Source: Saprospiraceae bacterium (GTDB lineage: Bacteria > Bacteroidota > Bacteroidia > Chitinophagales > Saprospiraceae). From it: DNA of 54,556 bases. Under the pieces are notes generated by a model, which was given only the letters and a program-made list of their open reading frames with translations, was not told where the DNA came from and searched no databases. The stretch is from contig JAHQWA010000219.1 in the NCBI GenBank assembly GCA_019634045.1, forward strand, positions 1 through 54,556. The letters run 5' to 3'. Position numbers and translations under genes: made by a program. Shown one piece after another: positions 18,201 through 26,717 of the stretch (position 1 is the stretch's first letter; the number at the start of each line of letters is the position of its first letter).

Positions 18201-18424
18201 TGCATTGCACGATTGAAGATGACGGTATCGGTAGAGAAGCGGCCCGCTTACTTAAATCTAAGTCAGCCACTCGCCATAAGTCTATGGGCATGCGCATTAC
18301 AGATGACCGCATTAATATGATTAACCGACTGTATAACACTGAAACGAAAGTAAAGGTAATTGACCTAAAATCTCCCGACGGCACGGCCAAAGGAACTCGA
18401 GTAGAACTCACTATTTCATTATAA
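15269..18424 (+). CDS. Two-component propeller sensor histidine kinase, LytS type
   Basis: 1051 residues. Signal peptide (about 1-24), then periplasmic two-component-regulator propeller blades with repeated WIGSTKGLARFDG, LWVGTYSGLCLY and LWIGLNEAGLARYD phrases (about 30-700), a Y_Y_Y beta-sandwich (about 715-785), one membrane helix (about 800-822), and a cytoplasmic LytS-type kinase domain: phosphoacceptor His in NPHFIFNCLNSI (near 855), N-box LLQPYVENAIWHG and G-box DDGIGRE. It senses an unknown periplasmic ligand and phosphorylates its partner. The LytTR regulator starts 33 bp downstream in the same direction. Unlike hybrid SusC/D regulators it has no receiver or AraC domain fused. Confidence 0.92.
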   Translation: MICKDWIRLGLLSLWLSLCLALSGQSIFDNPTTFTEDNGLLDNYITAIQLDHNNFAWIGSTKGLARFDGNTFKYFLHDPEDPNSLANNQALSLYQDHKNRLWVGTYSGLCLYQPATHDFKNYHNTEIAQESLLPNSRVSAITEDRNQHLWIGLNEAGLARYDEERDTFLGYNFKVQNTDPKIDASRVNSILHIAPHAENDSLLWLATLSGLILFNQYTEAYDWFFFEMADGNDQFLANSLKYLLPYGKDKVYVASWHGVTIFDIPTQTFRKATIPNEPTSVRMSERTVFSMLQLPDGRIGISYSLGFAYFDPRTDSFTEVFYNKPKEGKIYGADFIDPQGRVWARSDYGLYIFDPYTNQFESHHYPTQNENFNYNSRALIESQDKRKLYVAPDRSEGLQIFDRATKTWELVPISKELANEYGALDVQDMIRLQDGRIILGSNNELLEFQEKQKRIVRFLPQLDLQDPFIRRMVQDSSGYLWIATRRRGLFKVDPNSGQSWQYSKEFELSHTTTRHRWMEMIFLDDRGQLWIRMANNYSLYLPEEDRFVNIHVQDIDSPKFFPNIAGFAQAGDGNVWIAGADMGVGIATPEQVEDGIIEKYSAQDSLKEIFVRGINRDYKGHIWLLHEKGITHVNPFDTTFQYFYREYGLPPFVANFIQPLSTGEMVVSLPNGICFFHPDSLKTNTELPKPYLTTFKVFDDVIVHNSDLNSTQRIDLSYRQNFFSFEFAAKAYTLPDKVTFAYQLEGVDEEWIYSGQRNYVSYNSLDGGDYVFRVQAANNEGTWNQEPLKLMIHITTPWWKTIWFWLGVFSLLVLIAFLAVRFRIKQIRQTESLKTDFEKRLANVELNALRAQMNPHFIFNCLNSIDYYIIKNDTETASDYLNRFSRLIRLILQNSRSNYVNLKDELEALKLYIEMECLRFEQQFNYVVSVAKEIRLEEIEVPPMLLQPYVENAIWHGLMQKKTPGRLDLTFTRQNGSLHCTIEDDGIGREAARLLKSKSATRHKSMGMRITDDRINMINRLYNTETKVKVIDLKSPDGTAKGTRVELTISL

Positions 18425-18457
18425 ACTGTCTCCTTTTCTGCTACAACACCATTAGTT

Positions 18458-19201
18458 ATGATCAAAGCTGTAATCATCGACGACGAAAGACATAGCGTAG
18501 AAACCCTAGCCTGGAAATTGGAACGACATTGCCCGCAGGTAGAGATCGTATCCAGCTTCACGGATTCTGTTGAAGGTTTCAACTACCTCAGTGAGCAACC
18601 GCCCGAATTACTTTTCCTCGATATTGAAATGCCTCGCCTAAACGGCTTTGAATTATTGGAAAAGCTCGGACAGGTTCCCTTTGATGTCATCTTCACCACG
18701 GCATACGATGAATTCGGAATTCGCGCCATCAAGTTCAGTGCCCTAGACTACCTACTTAAGCCTGTCCAAACACAAGAACTGAAAGAAGCCGTGGAAAAAT
18801 TCACCGAAAAGAAGAGCCACAACCTTTCTTCTACCCAGTTGGAAGTCCTGTTCAGCAATATCAAAGAAGAACAAAAGGGACGGCCTGGCAAGATAGCCCT
18901 GGCTACAAAGGAAAGCATTGAATTTGTTTTTCCCGAAGATATCATTGCTTGCTCTTCAGATAGTAACTACACCATGGTCTACCTGAATGGAGGCCGCAAG
19001 AAATTGATCTCACGTACATTAAAAGACTTTGAAGAACTGTTATCTGACTTTAGCTTTTACCGGGCGCATCACTCTCACTTGGTTAATCTACATCATGTGA
19101 AGGAGTTCATCAGAGCGGATGGAGGGTATTTGATCATGACCAATAACATGCATTTACCCGTATCTAGGAGCAAAAGAGAAGATCTTTTAAAACAGTTTTA
19201 G
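18458..19201 (+). CDS. LytTR-family response regulator
   Basis: 247 residues: receiver domain (1-120) with acidic pair DDE at 8-10, phosphoacceptor Asp55 in LLFLDIEMP, Thr of FTTAYD and Lys in LLKPVQ; then a LytTR DNA-binding domain (about 145-245) with the family phrases SSDSNYTMVYLNGG, LKDFEELL, FYRAHHSHLVNLHHV and LPVSRSKREDLL. It is surely the partner of the kinase just upstream. LytTR proteins bind direct repeats about 21 bp apart; candidate boxes are seen before the genes at 6865 and 26718. Targets remain inference. Confidence 0.92.
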   Translation: MIKAVIIDDERHSVETLAWKLERHCPQVEIVSSFTDSVEGFNYLSEQPPELLFLDIEMPRLNGFELLEKLGQVPFDVIFTTAYDEFGIRAIKFSALDYLLKPVQTQELKEAVEKFTEKKSHNLSSTQLEVLFSNIKEEQKGRPGKIALATKESIEFVFPEDIIACSSDSNYTMVYLNGGRKKLISRTLKDFEELLSDFSFYRAHHSHLVNLHHVKEFIRADGGYLIMTNNMHLPVSRSKREDLLKQF

Positions 19202-19263
19202 AGTTCAGCTTCAAACTCATAGACTTCCTAGTCTGTTCTCTTGCTATATACATGTTATTAAAA

Positions 19264-19293
19264 GCGGGCTACTACTTCCTTAAAGTAGCTCGC
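19264..19293. terminator. Hairpin after the kinase/regulator operon
   Basis: GCGGGCTACT (19264-19273) pairs with AGTAGCTCGC (19284-19293), 10 bp with one G-T pair, 63 bp after the LytTR stop codon. Confidence 0.45.
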
Positions 19294-19357
19294 CGTCCTC
19301 TCCTATCTTACTCAACTTACCAACAACTCAGAAAGCTGGCTAACCACTCATTATCAC

Positions 19358-19388
19358 TTGAGGGCGCCTTGGTAGTGTCGTAATATTG
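19358..19388 (+). promoter_or_regulatory. Promoter of the TPR lipoprotein gene
   Basis: TTG (19358-19360), 20 nt, TAATATTG (19381-19388), one mismatch to TAnnTTTG, giving a leader of about 30 nt before the ATG at 19425. Same spacing as the promoters at 7811, 7862 and 32567. Confidence 0.5.
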
Positions 19389-19424
19389 TAGCACTGTAAC
19401 AAAGCAACCATACAATACTAACCG

Positions 19425-21140
19425 ATGAAAATGAATTCTTACCTATTTGGACTAATGGCTTTGCTATTGTCCTGCAATGCCCAAAAAGAAGGGGAAGAGA
19501 TCAGCAAGATCCCCCCAGTCAATATGTGCTCTCCACGGGGACTAGCCGTGGATGCCTTGGCCGACATAGAGGGCACCTTACCCTTATTTGAGGGACTAGG
19601 GGAATATAGCTTCCCTATTACTACTGATAACGAACTGGCTCAACGTTACTTTGAACAAGGATTTAAATTAACCGTTGGCTTCAATCATGCGGAGGCGGTA
19701 CGGTCTTTCCGCTATGCGATTAAGCAAGATGAGACTTGCGCCATGTGTCACTGGGGGCTCGCATACGCTCTCGGACCCAATTACAATGCTGGTATGGAGC
19801 CTGAAGTTGTAACAGTGGCCTATACCGCCATTCAAAATGCCCTGAAACTAAAGGATGGCCTCACGGAAAGAGAAAGGGCTTTGATCGATGCTATGGCTCA
19901 ACGCTATAGCATGGCCCCAACGGACGACCGCACGGCCTACGACCAAGCCTATACCGACGCCATGCGTAAGATGCACCAGCAGTATCCTGATGATCAGGAA
20001 GTCGCCACCTTGTTGGCAGAAGCCATCATGGATATGCACCCCTGGGATCTCTGGGAAAAGTCAGGTGCCCCTAAGCCCTGGACGCCAGAGATACTGACTC
20101 TCTTGGAAGGAGTTCTACAAGCGAATCCGGATCACCCGATCGCTATTCACCTGTATATTCATGCTACCGAAGCCTCACTTCAGCCAGATAAGGCACTACC
20201 TTTCGTCGAAAGATTGCCAGAGGTGACACCAGGAGCGGGCCATTTGGTTCACATGCCTTCTCACACTTACATTCGTACGGGACATTACTACAAGGGAATG
20301 CAATCCAACGAACAAGCCATTATTGTGGACAGTAACTATATGACGAGCTGCCACGCCGCAGGCATTTATCCGCTGGCTTATTTTCCACACAATTATCATT
20401 TCCTGACCGCTTGTGCTGGGTTTGCAGGGAATGGGGAATCCTCAATCGGGGCAGCCTTTAGAATGGTCAATCAATTGGACACCAACATTATGCGCCAAGA
20501 AGGCTTTACCACCATTCAGCACTTCTGGTCCATTCCACTGTTCGTGCAGGTCAAGTTTACCAAGTGGGACGATATTCTGGCTACGCCAAAACCGGCCGCA
20601 GATCTTCGCTACCCAACTGCCATCTGGCATTATGCCCGAGGGATGGCCTTTACTGGAAAAGGAGAAATCGCGCAAGCGAAGTCAGAACGGGAAGCCCTAC
20701 AGGAGTTTGTGAACGATCCAGTCTTGGATGAAGCCACCATTTGGGACATTAACACGATGGGGGTTTTAATTGACATTGCAGATCAAGTATTAGCCGGGGA
20801 GATTGCCGCTAGTCAGGGGCAAATGGACAAAGCCATTACCCTATTCCAAAAAGCCATAGAATTGGAAGATAGCTTAAATTATAACGAACCGCCTGATTGG
20901 TTTTTCTCTGTACGTCACCATTTGGGCAGTGTATTACTTAAAGCCGAAAGATATGCGGATGCCGAGTCCACTTACCGGAAAGACTTAGAACTGTTCCCAG
21001 AAACGGGCTGGGCTTTACATGGTCTGTACCAATCGCTAGAAAAACAAGGTAGAACTACCGAAGCAAAAGTAATTCAAGCACGGTTCCAAGAGGCCTGGGC
21101 GCATGCCGATACACAATTACAAGGCTCAACAGCTCTATAA
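19425..21140 (+). CDS. TPR-repeat lipoprotein with a CxxCH motif
   Basis: 571 residues. Lipoprotein signal with lipobox LLSC (Cys17). The remainder is helical with TPR-like units: residues 70-130 (LAQRYFEQGFKLTVGFNHAEAV... then CHWGLAYALGPNYN), and a C-terminal pair (about 460-560: AITLFQKAIELEDSL, LGSVLLKAERYADAESTYRKDLELFP). The segment ETCAMCHWG contains Cys105-x-x-Cys108-His109, formally a haem c attachment motif; relatives often have Tyr in place of His, so haem binding is uncertain. This family is found in Bacteroidota and Proteobacteria with no assigned reaction. It has its own promoter and a terminator at 21201. Confidence 0.82.
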   Translation: MKMNSYLFGLMALLLSCNAQKEGEEISKIPPVNMCSPRGLAVDALADIEGTLPLFEGLGEYSFPITTDNELAQRYFEQGFKLTVGFNHAEAVRSFRYAIKQDETCAMCHWGLAYALGPNYNAGMEPEVVTVAYTAIQNALKLKDGLTERERALIDAMAQRYSMAPTDDRTAYDQAYTDAMRKMHQQYPDDQEVATLLAEAIMDMHPWDLWEKSGAPKPWTPEILTLLEGVLQANPDHPIAIHLYIHATEASLQPDKALPFVERLPEVTPGAGHLVHMPSHTYIRTGHYYKGMQSNEQAIIVDSNYMTSCHAAGIYPLAYFPHNYHFLTACAGFAGNGESSIGAAFRMVNQLDTNIMRQEGFTTIQHFWSIPLFVQVKFTKWDDILATPKPAADLRYPTAIWHYARGMAFTGKGEIAQAKSEREALQEFVNDPVLDEATIWDINTMGVLIDIADQVLAGEIAASQGQMDKAITLFQKAIELEDSLNYNEPPDWFFSVRHHLGSVLLKAERYADAESTYRKDLELFPETGWALHGLYQSLEKQGRTTEAKVIQARFQEAWAHADTQLQGSTAL

Positions 21141-21200
21141 CACCACAGACAATCTACATAGTTCTTCCTTAGTAAGCCTTGTATCAAAAGACACCAATAG

Positions 21201-21229
21201 ATGGCGAACTCAGCAGTTGAGTTCGCCAT
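21201..21229 (+). terminator. Hairpin after the TPR lipoprotein gene
   Basis: ATGGCGAACTCA (21201-21212) pairs with TGAGTTCGCCAT (21218-21229), a perfect 12-bp stem with a 5-nt loop, followed by GCTTTTG. It lies 20 bp before the ArsR gene start and separates the two transcripts. Confidence 0.65.
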
Positions 21230-21248
21230 GCTTTTGTATCTTTAGCTT

Positions 21249-21575
21249 ATGAGAATTCGAGCTGAGCACCTTGAAGGCACCATCACAGAAAGGGATCAAA
21301 GAATTGCAGAATTATCTAATGCTTTGGCACACCCGGTCCGGGTAGCATTGGTCCGATATTTGCGGGAGAAGAATGGAGGTCAAGGCGTTGACAATGTAAC
21401 CTGCAACAAGGACCTCGTGGCTCTTTTCGGCTATTCTCAATCCGCCATTTCTCAACATGTGAAAATATTGAAAAACTGCGGTCTGTTTCTCACCGAAAAG
21501 AAAGATAAGTTTACTCATTATTTCCTCAATGAAAAGCTATTGGCGGAATACAGAGAACTGATTCAATTTGCCTAA
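21249..21575 (+). CDS. ArsR-family winged-helix regulator
   Basis: 108 residues. After a short charged helix (RAEHLEGTITERDQRIAEL), the ArsR winged helix spans about 22-100: LSNALAHPVRVALVRYL, LVALFGYSQSAISQHVKILKNCGL and the wing EKKDKFTHYFLN. The Cys residues (in NVTCNK and LKNCGL) do not form the ELCVCDL metal box, so metal sensing is not indicated. It precedes the PgeF-like gene by 38 bp and may be cotranscribed with it. DNA target and signal are unknown. Confidence 0.82.
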   Translation: MRIRAEHLEGTITERDQRIAELSNALAHPVRVALVRYLREKNGGQGVDNVTCNKDLVALFGYSQSAISQHVKILKNCGLFLTEKKDKFTHYFLNEKLLAEYRELIQFA

Positions 21576-21613
21576 TCAAAACATACATTACTACACATTA
21601 AAACGATATACTT

Positions 21614-22393
21614 TTGCCCGCACCGCATACTACCTCCAACACCACGGCTCTAGGGTTCCGACGGCCCAATCAATTGTCTACTTTTCCCGACTTAGTGGTA
21701 GCTGAAAGTACCCGCCGAGGGGGGTATAGTTCAACGCCCTATGCTGCTCTTAACCTGGGATTATATACCAAGGACGAAGCATCGCTTATTCAGCAAAATA
21801 GAGATCACTTTTTTAGTCAGCTAGGATGTTCTGAGTCTTCGGTAGCTGGTATGCATCAGGTACATGGCGCAGAGGTTCTTCGAGTAGAGGAGGCTGGGCA
21901 ATACGCAGGTTATGATGCCATTATCACAAATGTAGCGGGACTGTACCTTACGGTAACCGTGGCAGATTGCACCCCGGTTCTGATTTATGATCCACTTCAC
22001 AAAGCAGTAGCGGCCATCCATGCGGGGTGGCGCGGCACGGTCGCTGGCATCGCTGCAAAAACACTAATGGTAATGCGAGAACATTTCGGTACAGATCCTA
22101 CGCACTGTTATGCCTACGTTGGAACTTGTATCGATGAATGCTCTTTTGAAGTAGATGCAGATGTGGCCGATCATTTCGCGAACAACTTTAAACGTTGGGA
22201 TGCGCAAAAGCAAAAGTTCTTTATCGATTTGAAAGCGGCCAATGCTAGTATCTTGAATAAAGGAGGAGTACCCATGGCTCAGATCGAATCCTCGGTCTAT
22301 TCTACCGTGCTCCACAACGAGGATTATTTTTCCTATCGAAAAGAAAAAGGACAATGCGGGAGAATGCTCGGATTGATTGGAGTCCGGCCCTAA
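21614..22393 (+). CDS. pgeF: Peptidoglycan editing factor PgeF-type (laccase-domain) protein
   Basis: 259 residues of the YfiH/DUF152 family, purine nucleoside phosphorylase or laccase-domain enzymes; in E. coli the protein corrects wrongly added L-Ser in peptidoglycan precursors. The metal site is complete: His in GMHQVHG, Cys in VADCTPVLIYDP and His in AAIHAGWRGTVAG; the C-terminus has the usual CGRMLGLIG. No ATG precedes the conserved region, so TTG at 21614 is the likely start, giving about 28 residues before FPDLVVAES. A TACTTTTG matching the -7 consensus overlaps this TTG, so a still later start at another TTG (near 21674) cannot be excluded. Confidence 0.85.
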   Translation: MPAPHTTSNTTALGFRRPNQLSTFPDLVVAESTRRGGYSSTPYAALNLGLYTKDEASLIQQNRDHFFSQLGCSESSVAGMHQVHGAEVLRVEEAGQYAGYDAIITNVAGLYLTVTVADCTPVLIYDPLHKAVAAIHAGWRGTVAGIAAKTLMVMREHFGTDPTHCYAYVGTCIDECSFEVDADVADHFANNFKRWDAQKQKFFIDLKAANASILNKGGVPMAQIESSVYSTVLHNEDYFSYRKEKGQCGRMLGLIGVRP

Positions 22394-22404
22394 GTGTATG
22401 TAGC

Positions 22405-22773
22405 TTAGACATCCTCAATGGCGTGATAATAGAACCTTTGGTAGACGATCTTACCTTCTTTCCATTGCTGAACAAAGGCCTCTTCTAGCTTCTTCCAGCC
22501 ATGCTTTTTGCTGTGGAAACGGACTAGCATTTCGCCCATCACCATTTCCTGCGCTTCATCTATCACCATGGATGTGATCTCTAATTCGACGGCATGAACC
22601 CCATCTAAATTCTTTTCTTCCATCTCACGAAGCGTCGCGCGTCCCTTTACAGAGGGTTCGTTGTTTTCCTTTTGCTTGATGGTTTCATCATAATATTGGT
22701 CGATGACCTGGAGGAAAGCTCCCTTTTCCATAAGGGCTTTGTATTTGGCCACTTTTTCTGAGAAATGAGACAT
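22405..22773 (-). CDS. NTF2-like/SnoaL-fold small protein
   Basis: About 122 residues from the methionine of MSHFSEKVAKY; the open frame reaches back to 22827 but the extra 18 residues look untranslated. It has the cone-shaped NTF2 fold pattern: N-terminal helices (KVAKYKALMEKGAFLQVIDQYYD), a loop KGRATLREMEEK, then antiparallel strands ending VQQWKEGKIVYQRFYYHAI. Such proteins are small isomerases, hydrolases or ligand binders; no catalytic residues are obvious. It converges on pgeF with only 11 bp between stop codons, so there is no room for a separate terminator. Confidence 0.7.
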   Translation of the reverse strand: MSHFSEKVAKYKALMEKGAFLQVIDQYYDETIKQKENNEPSVKGRATLREMEEKNLDGVHAVELEITSMVIDEAQEMVMGEMLVRFHSKKHGWKKLEEAFVQQWKEGKIVYQRFYYHAIEDV

Positions 22774-22878
22774 GCTAAGAGGGTTTATGTAAGGAGGCTT
22801 GAGAAAAGATCTCGATATTTCTGGCAACTTAAAATTAGAAAGTCAAAGGAATAAAATCAAGTACAGCAATAAATAAGC

Positions 22879-22911
22879 ATCCCGCAGCTGGACAAATTCC
22901 AACTACGGGAT
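22879..22911 (-). terminator. Terminator hairpin after glyA
   Basis: ATCCCGCAGCTGG (22879-22891) pairs imperfectly with CCAACTACGGGAT (22899-22911), two mismatches in 13 bp. In the direction of glyA it is followed by an AT-rich GCTTATTTATT. Confidence 0.6.
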
Positions 22912-22961
22912 CGCTTTATACCTTGCTGCATTGTCATTCAATGCACTGCTTTTAGTAAGAT

Positions 22962-24251
22962 TTATACCATTGCACCAGTGGTCTCGTACAAGGGGAAGCG
23001 CTCCATAAAGCTATTGACTTCCTGACGGGTAGCGATGACGGCATCTTCATTTTCTATATCACTAAGAATGTTGTCGATCCAATCTACAACTTTCAGGCAA
23101 TCAGCCTCATTGAATCCGCGTGTAGTAATCGCTGCTGTACCTACGCGAATCCCTGAAGTAACGAAAGGAGTCTGCGTATCGAATGGCACCATATTTTTAT
23201 TAGTGGTAATATCGGCACGCACTAAGGCCTGTTCAGCTGCTTTCCCCGTCACATCTTTTGAGCGAAGATCTATCAGCATGAGGTGGTTATCCGTTCCTCC
23301 AGAAATCACTTTATAACCTTTGTCTACGAAGGCTTGTGCCATAGCTTTGGCATTGCGAATCACCTGTTCGCCATACACTTTAAACTCCGGTTGTAAAGCT
23401 TCTCCGAAGGCTACTGCTTTCGCTGCAATCACATGTTCAAGTGGTCCTCCTTGCATTCCTGGGAAAACGCCACTATTCATGATGGCAGACATCTTGATCG
23501 GTGTCCCTTTTCTCGTCGTTCTGCCCCAAGGATTCACGAAGTTTTTCCCCAACATAATCAGGCCACCACGAGGTCCTCTCAGCGTTTTGTGGGTAGTAGA
23601 AGTCACGATATGGCAATGTTCCATCGGATCGTTTAGCAAACCGGCCGCAATCAGTCCTGCTGGGTGAGCGATATCTGCCAAAAGCAAAGCGCCCACTTTA
23701 TCGGCAATAGCTCTAAAGCGTGCATAATCCCAATCTCTGGCATATGCGGAAGCACCACAGATGATTAATTTCGGCTGTACCTCGATCGCCTTAGCTTCCA
23801 CCTTATCCATATCGATTAGCCCTGTTTCCTCTTCCACTCCATAGAAAAAAGGCTTGTATACCTTTCCGGAAAAGTTGACCGGAGAACCATGCGACAAATG
23901 CCCACCATGAGCTAGATCAAAGCCCAAAATATGATCTCCTGCTTGCAGGGTAGCTAGGAAAACGGCCGCATTGGCTTGCGCGCCAGAGTGAGGTTGAACA
24001 TTGGCATATTCTGCCCCAAAAAGCTCCTTTAGGCGATCAATGGCCAACTGCTCTATTTCATCGACTACTTCGCAGCCCCCGTAGTAACGTTTGCCGGGAT
24101 AACCTTCTGCATATTTATTGGTTAGACAAGATCCCATCGCCTCAATGACGGCGGCGCTGGTGAAATTTTCAGAAGCGATTAGCTCGATGCCCTTGCGCTG
24201 ACGATCCAATTCTTGGTTGATCAGGTCAAAAACCACCTTATCTTTTCCCAT
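22962..24251 (-). CDS. glyA: Serine hydroxymethyltransferase
   Basis: 429 residues, full family length. It interconverts serine and glycine with tetrahydrofolate, supplying one-carbon units. Visible signatures: [47 protein letters not shown], the PLP-binding lysine in [14 protein letters not shown], and the C-terminal [15 protein letters not shown]. Start at the ATG giving [15 protein letters not shown]. It is a monocistronic housekeeping gene with a hairpin 50 bp after its stop and a long non-coding region upstream. Confidence 0.98.
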   Translation of the reverse strand: MGKDKVVFDLINQELDRQRKGIELIASENFTSAAVIEAMGSCLTNKYAEGYPGKRYYGGCEVVDEIEQLAIDRLKELFGAEYANVQPHSGAQANAAVFLATLQAGDHILGFDLAHGGHLSHGSPVNFSGKVYKPFFYGVEEETGLIDMDKVEAKAIEVQPKLIICGASAYARDWDYARFRAIADKVGALLLADIAHPAGLIAAGLLNDPMEHCHIVTSTTHKTLRGPRGGLIMLGKNFVNPWGRTTRKGTPIKMSAIMNSGVFPGMQGGPLEHVIAAKAVAFGEALQPEFKVYGEQVIRNAKAMAQAFVDKGYKVISGGTDNHLMLIDLRSKDVTGKAAEQALVRADITTNKNMVPFDTQTPFVTSGIRVGTAAITTRGFNEADCLKVVDWIDNILSDIENEDAVIATRQEVNSFMERFPLYETTGAMV

Positions 24252-24929
24252 CTTATTAAATATTTTTTTCGCAACCCCTTGTGGGCTGTTTTAAAATTTT
24301 GGAGATTTGCAATCGAATTTAAAAAAATCATATATGCAGGTGGCCATATTTTAAAAGCTAATCCTGCATATGAAGTGCTATCAAGTCGTTCAGTCTAGAA
24401 ATTGTCACTTTTCGCCGTAAAGGTACAATATTTATACCAAGAAACGCTTTTATGCATTGGTGAAACCTGATTGATTTAAGGCAAGTTTCCGACCTATAAT
24501 CTACAAGTTTCGCCGCTGCAATAATCTTCGCCTTTATCCACAAAAATGAATCAACCCTTATCTATAATCAGTTATAGATAGAAAACGTCGCCTGAATAAT
24601 CCATATGATGACAACTTTACATCGATTTTGAGCCTTTTAGGATAAAGCCTTGTCCTTGAATCTTACCCTTCGGGAGTTCGATTCAATCTATTGTTAGGCC
24701 AAGATGTCCAGCTCAACACCGTCGGTTGAAAGTATGGATGAGTACTTTCTTTGGATAAAGCTTAGATTTGCAGGTGGTTTTTCGCTACGTCAAAAGCAGC
24801 AATACAGCAGGAAATTCAACGCTAGCATCAACCCACAACTAAGTTTTGTCTGTATACTCATCTCTTTTTCAACACTCAATAGATCGTCTGCTTTTGATTT
24901 GTATTAACCGCCTTTAAACTACATTGCGA
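24252..24929. other. Long non-coding region with two inverted repeats
   Basis: About 680 AT-rich bases between divergent glyA and the phosphoesterase gene. TATCTATAA (24559-24567) and TTATAGATA (24572-24580) make a perfect 9-bp palindrome with a TCAG loop, operator-like. TTGAATC (24656-24662) and GATTCAA (24680-24686) enclose a smaller CCC/GGG hairpin. Short open frames here have no protein-like features. An unannotated small RNA is possible but not shown. Confidence 0.45.
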
Positions 24930-26447
24930 ATGTCCGTCAAGCTTTTGCGACCTGTTGCCACAATTCTACTCGTTCTTTGCTGCCTGGAAGTAGCATTAGC
25001 CAAGATCGTTAGGCTCCGCTGCATGTGGCGGGATGACCCGGCAACTACCATGGTGATCGGATGGGATCAAATCACAGGAGGTAACCCCGTTCTGCATTAT
25101 GGACTACAGGACGGAGGTAAAAATCCCGGGGCCTATGGAAAATCCATCAAGCCTGCCCGTACCCAAGATGCCAAGGGTATGCGAAACCACTTTGCCCGCC
25201 TGACCAACCTTCAACCTAACACCAAATATTACTTTGTTATTCAAGACTCGGAAGGCTGCAGCCTAAGTTTCTCCTTTCGAACCGCTCCTAATAGCCCTAA
25301 TCAAAAGTTATCCATCATTGCAGGCGGAGACTCTAGAAACCATAGAGAAGCTAGACGCAACGCCAATATGTTAGTGGGGAAATTAAAACCGCATTGTGTA
25401 ATGTTCGGTGGCGATATGACCGCCGATGACAGCGGAAACTCTTGGAAGGAGTGGTTTGACGATTGGCAATACACCATGGGGCGTACTCGCCAATTAATCC
25501 CCATTATTCCTGCTCGTGGCAACCACGAAGCTTCCAATCAATCCATTGTGGACCTGTTTGATGTTACATCCAATGATGTCTATTATGGTATGACTCTGGG
25601 TGGAGGATTGCTACGCATTTATACGCTTAATACGCTAATCCCTTCCGGTGGCAGCCAAAAAGCTTGGCTCGAAAATGATCTCAAGAAAAGCCAAAGAGCA
25701 ACTTGGCGCTTTGCTCAATACCACCACACGATTCGACCTCATACGGGAAGCAAACCTGAAAAGGACGAATTACTGATCAATTGGGCGACATTATTCCATA
25801 AATACAATGTGAATCTGGTCGTAGAGTCCGATGCACACGTCGTGAAATGGACCTACCCGATACGTCCCTCTAATGATGCCGGGAGTGATCAAGGTTTTAT
25901 TCGAGATGATAAATCGGGAACCGTCTACGTGGGTGAAGGTTGTTGGGGAGCTCCGCTTCGTGCCAATAACGATGACAAGGCCTGGACACGAGCTAGTGGT
26001 AAATTCAATCAGTTTAAATGGATCTTCGTGGATCAGAATAAGGTGGAAGTCCGAACGGTCATGACGGATTGTGCCCCTCAAGTTGTGGAATTGCGAGAAA
26101 ACAACCTCTTTAATCCCCAATGCAAGGGCCTTCGCCTCTGGAATCCACCGACTGGTGGAGTCGTCACCCTCAAACCTCGCGCCAAAGCTGCCCCTTCGGT
26201 TATGGGCAAATTACGGCCGGATAACCGAGGATTGGTTGGCATCACTATTAATCTCAAGCAAGCGGCTAATGTAGAAGCCGTACTCACTACCAAACAACTA
26301 AAGCAGCTCGCCACCGTTCCCTACAATGGCTTGAGTGCTGGCTCGCATACCAAGTCGCTCAATGTGTCTAAAGTGCCTGCGGGAGAGTATATTATTCTCG
26401 TGAAAGCAAATGGGAAGGTGATTCAGCGCTATGCCTTGGTGAAGTAG
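24930..26447 (+). CDS. Secreted purple-acid-phosphatase-like metallophosphoesterase
   Basis: 505 residues from ATG 24930 (a TTG two codons earlier is less likely). Signal peptide (to ALAK, about 23), fibronectin-like N-terminal domain (about 25-120: MWRDDPATTMVIGWDQ, LQPNTKYYFVIQD), then a calcineurin-like phosphoesterase domain: AGGDSRNH, MFGGDMTADD, RGNHEAS, QYHHTIRPH and SDAHVVKW supply the di-metal ligands. After a linker the last 90 residues end in PAGEYIILVKANGKVIQRYAL, resembling a type IX sorting domain. It probably removes phosphate from organic esters outside the cell. It is a single gene. Confidence 0.88.
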   Translation: MSVKLLRPVATILLVLCCLEVALAKIVRLRCMWRDDPATTMVIGWDQITGGNPVLHYGLQDGGKNPGAYGKSIKPARTQDAKGMRNHFARLTNLQPNTKYYFVIQDSEGCSLSFSFRTAPNSPNQKLSIIAGGDSRNHREARRNANMLVGKLKPHCVMFGGDMTADDSGNSWKEWFDDWQYTMGRTRQLIPIIPARGNHEASNQSIVDLFDVTSNDVYYGMTLGGGLLRIYTLNTLIPSGGSQKAWLENDLKKSQRATWRFAQYHHTIRPHTGSKPEKDELLINWATLFHKYNVNLVVESDAHVVKWTYPIRPSNDAGSDQGFIRDDKSGTVYVGEGCWGAPLRANNDDKAWTRASGKFNQFKWIFVDQNKVEVRTVMTDCAPQVVELRENNLFNPQCKGLRLWNPPTGGVVTLKPRAKAAPSVMGKLRPDNRGLVGITINLKQAANVEAVLTTKQLKQLATVPYNGLSAGSHTKSLNVSKVPAGEYIILVKANGKVIQRYALVK

Positions 26448-26546
26448 ATGCTCGCCTTGGTTTTCTGTTTAGTGATAAAGCCAAACAAAATAGAGAGTGG
26501 GGCGTGGGGCAAGATTTTGGGCCGACCATCCAGCATATTCATGATA

Positions 26547-26616
26547 CCGTTCGACTAACTTATCCTACCATTGGTCGAAAAGCATTTTACCTTCGTCGTT
26601 AAATGGCGTATTTTTA
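26547..26616 (+). promoter_or_regulatory. Two direct-repeat boxes plus -7 element before the TolB/TPR/AraC gene
   Basis: CCGTTCGACTAA (26547-26558) and CCATTGGTCGAAAAG (26568-26582), starts 21 bp apart, then 26 bp, then TATTTTTA (26609-26616; 7 of 8 to TAnnTTTG allowing A for G). The same order and nearly the same distances occur before the receptor gene (6903-6970). Candidate LytTR-activated promoter; the leader would be about 95 nt. Confidence 0.35.
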
Positions 26617-26717
26617 GGGATGTTTTATTGTGATCGGTGAGGAAGTGGATAACCTAAGTCTCGCTTCAATGATAATTTGATTCGTGCCCCATCTTCACCC
26701 AGTCTTATCCAGAAGCC

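Noticed and set aside
24656..24690. tRNA-like GTTCGATTC segment
   Set aside because: No acceptor, D or anticodon arms can be folded around it; the repeat is explained by a simple hairpin.
24704..24907. 67-codon frame before the phosphoesterase gene
   Set aside because: No signal, motif or ribosome-binding context; better seen as untranslated.
26447..26602. Frame with protein-like tail (GQDFGPTIQHIHDTV...) after the phosphoesterase gene
   Set aside because: It has no start, overlaps the phosphoesterase end in another frame, and covers the two boxes and promoter region of the next gene; chance is more likely than a gene remnant.
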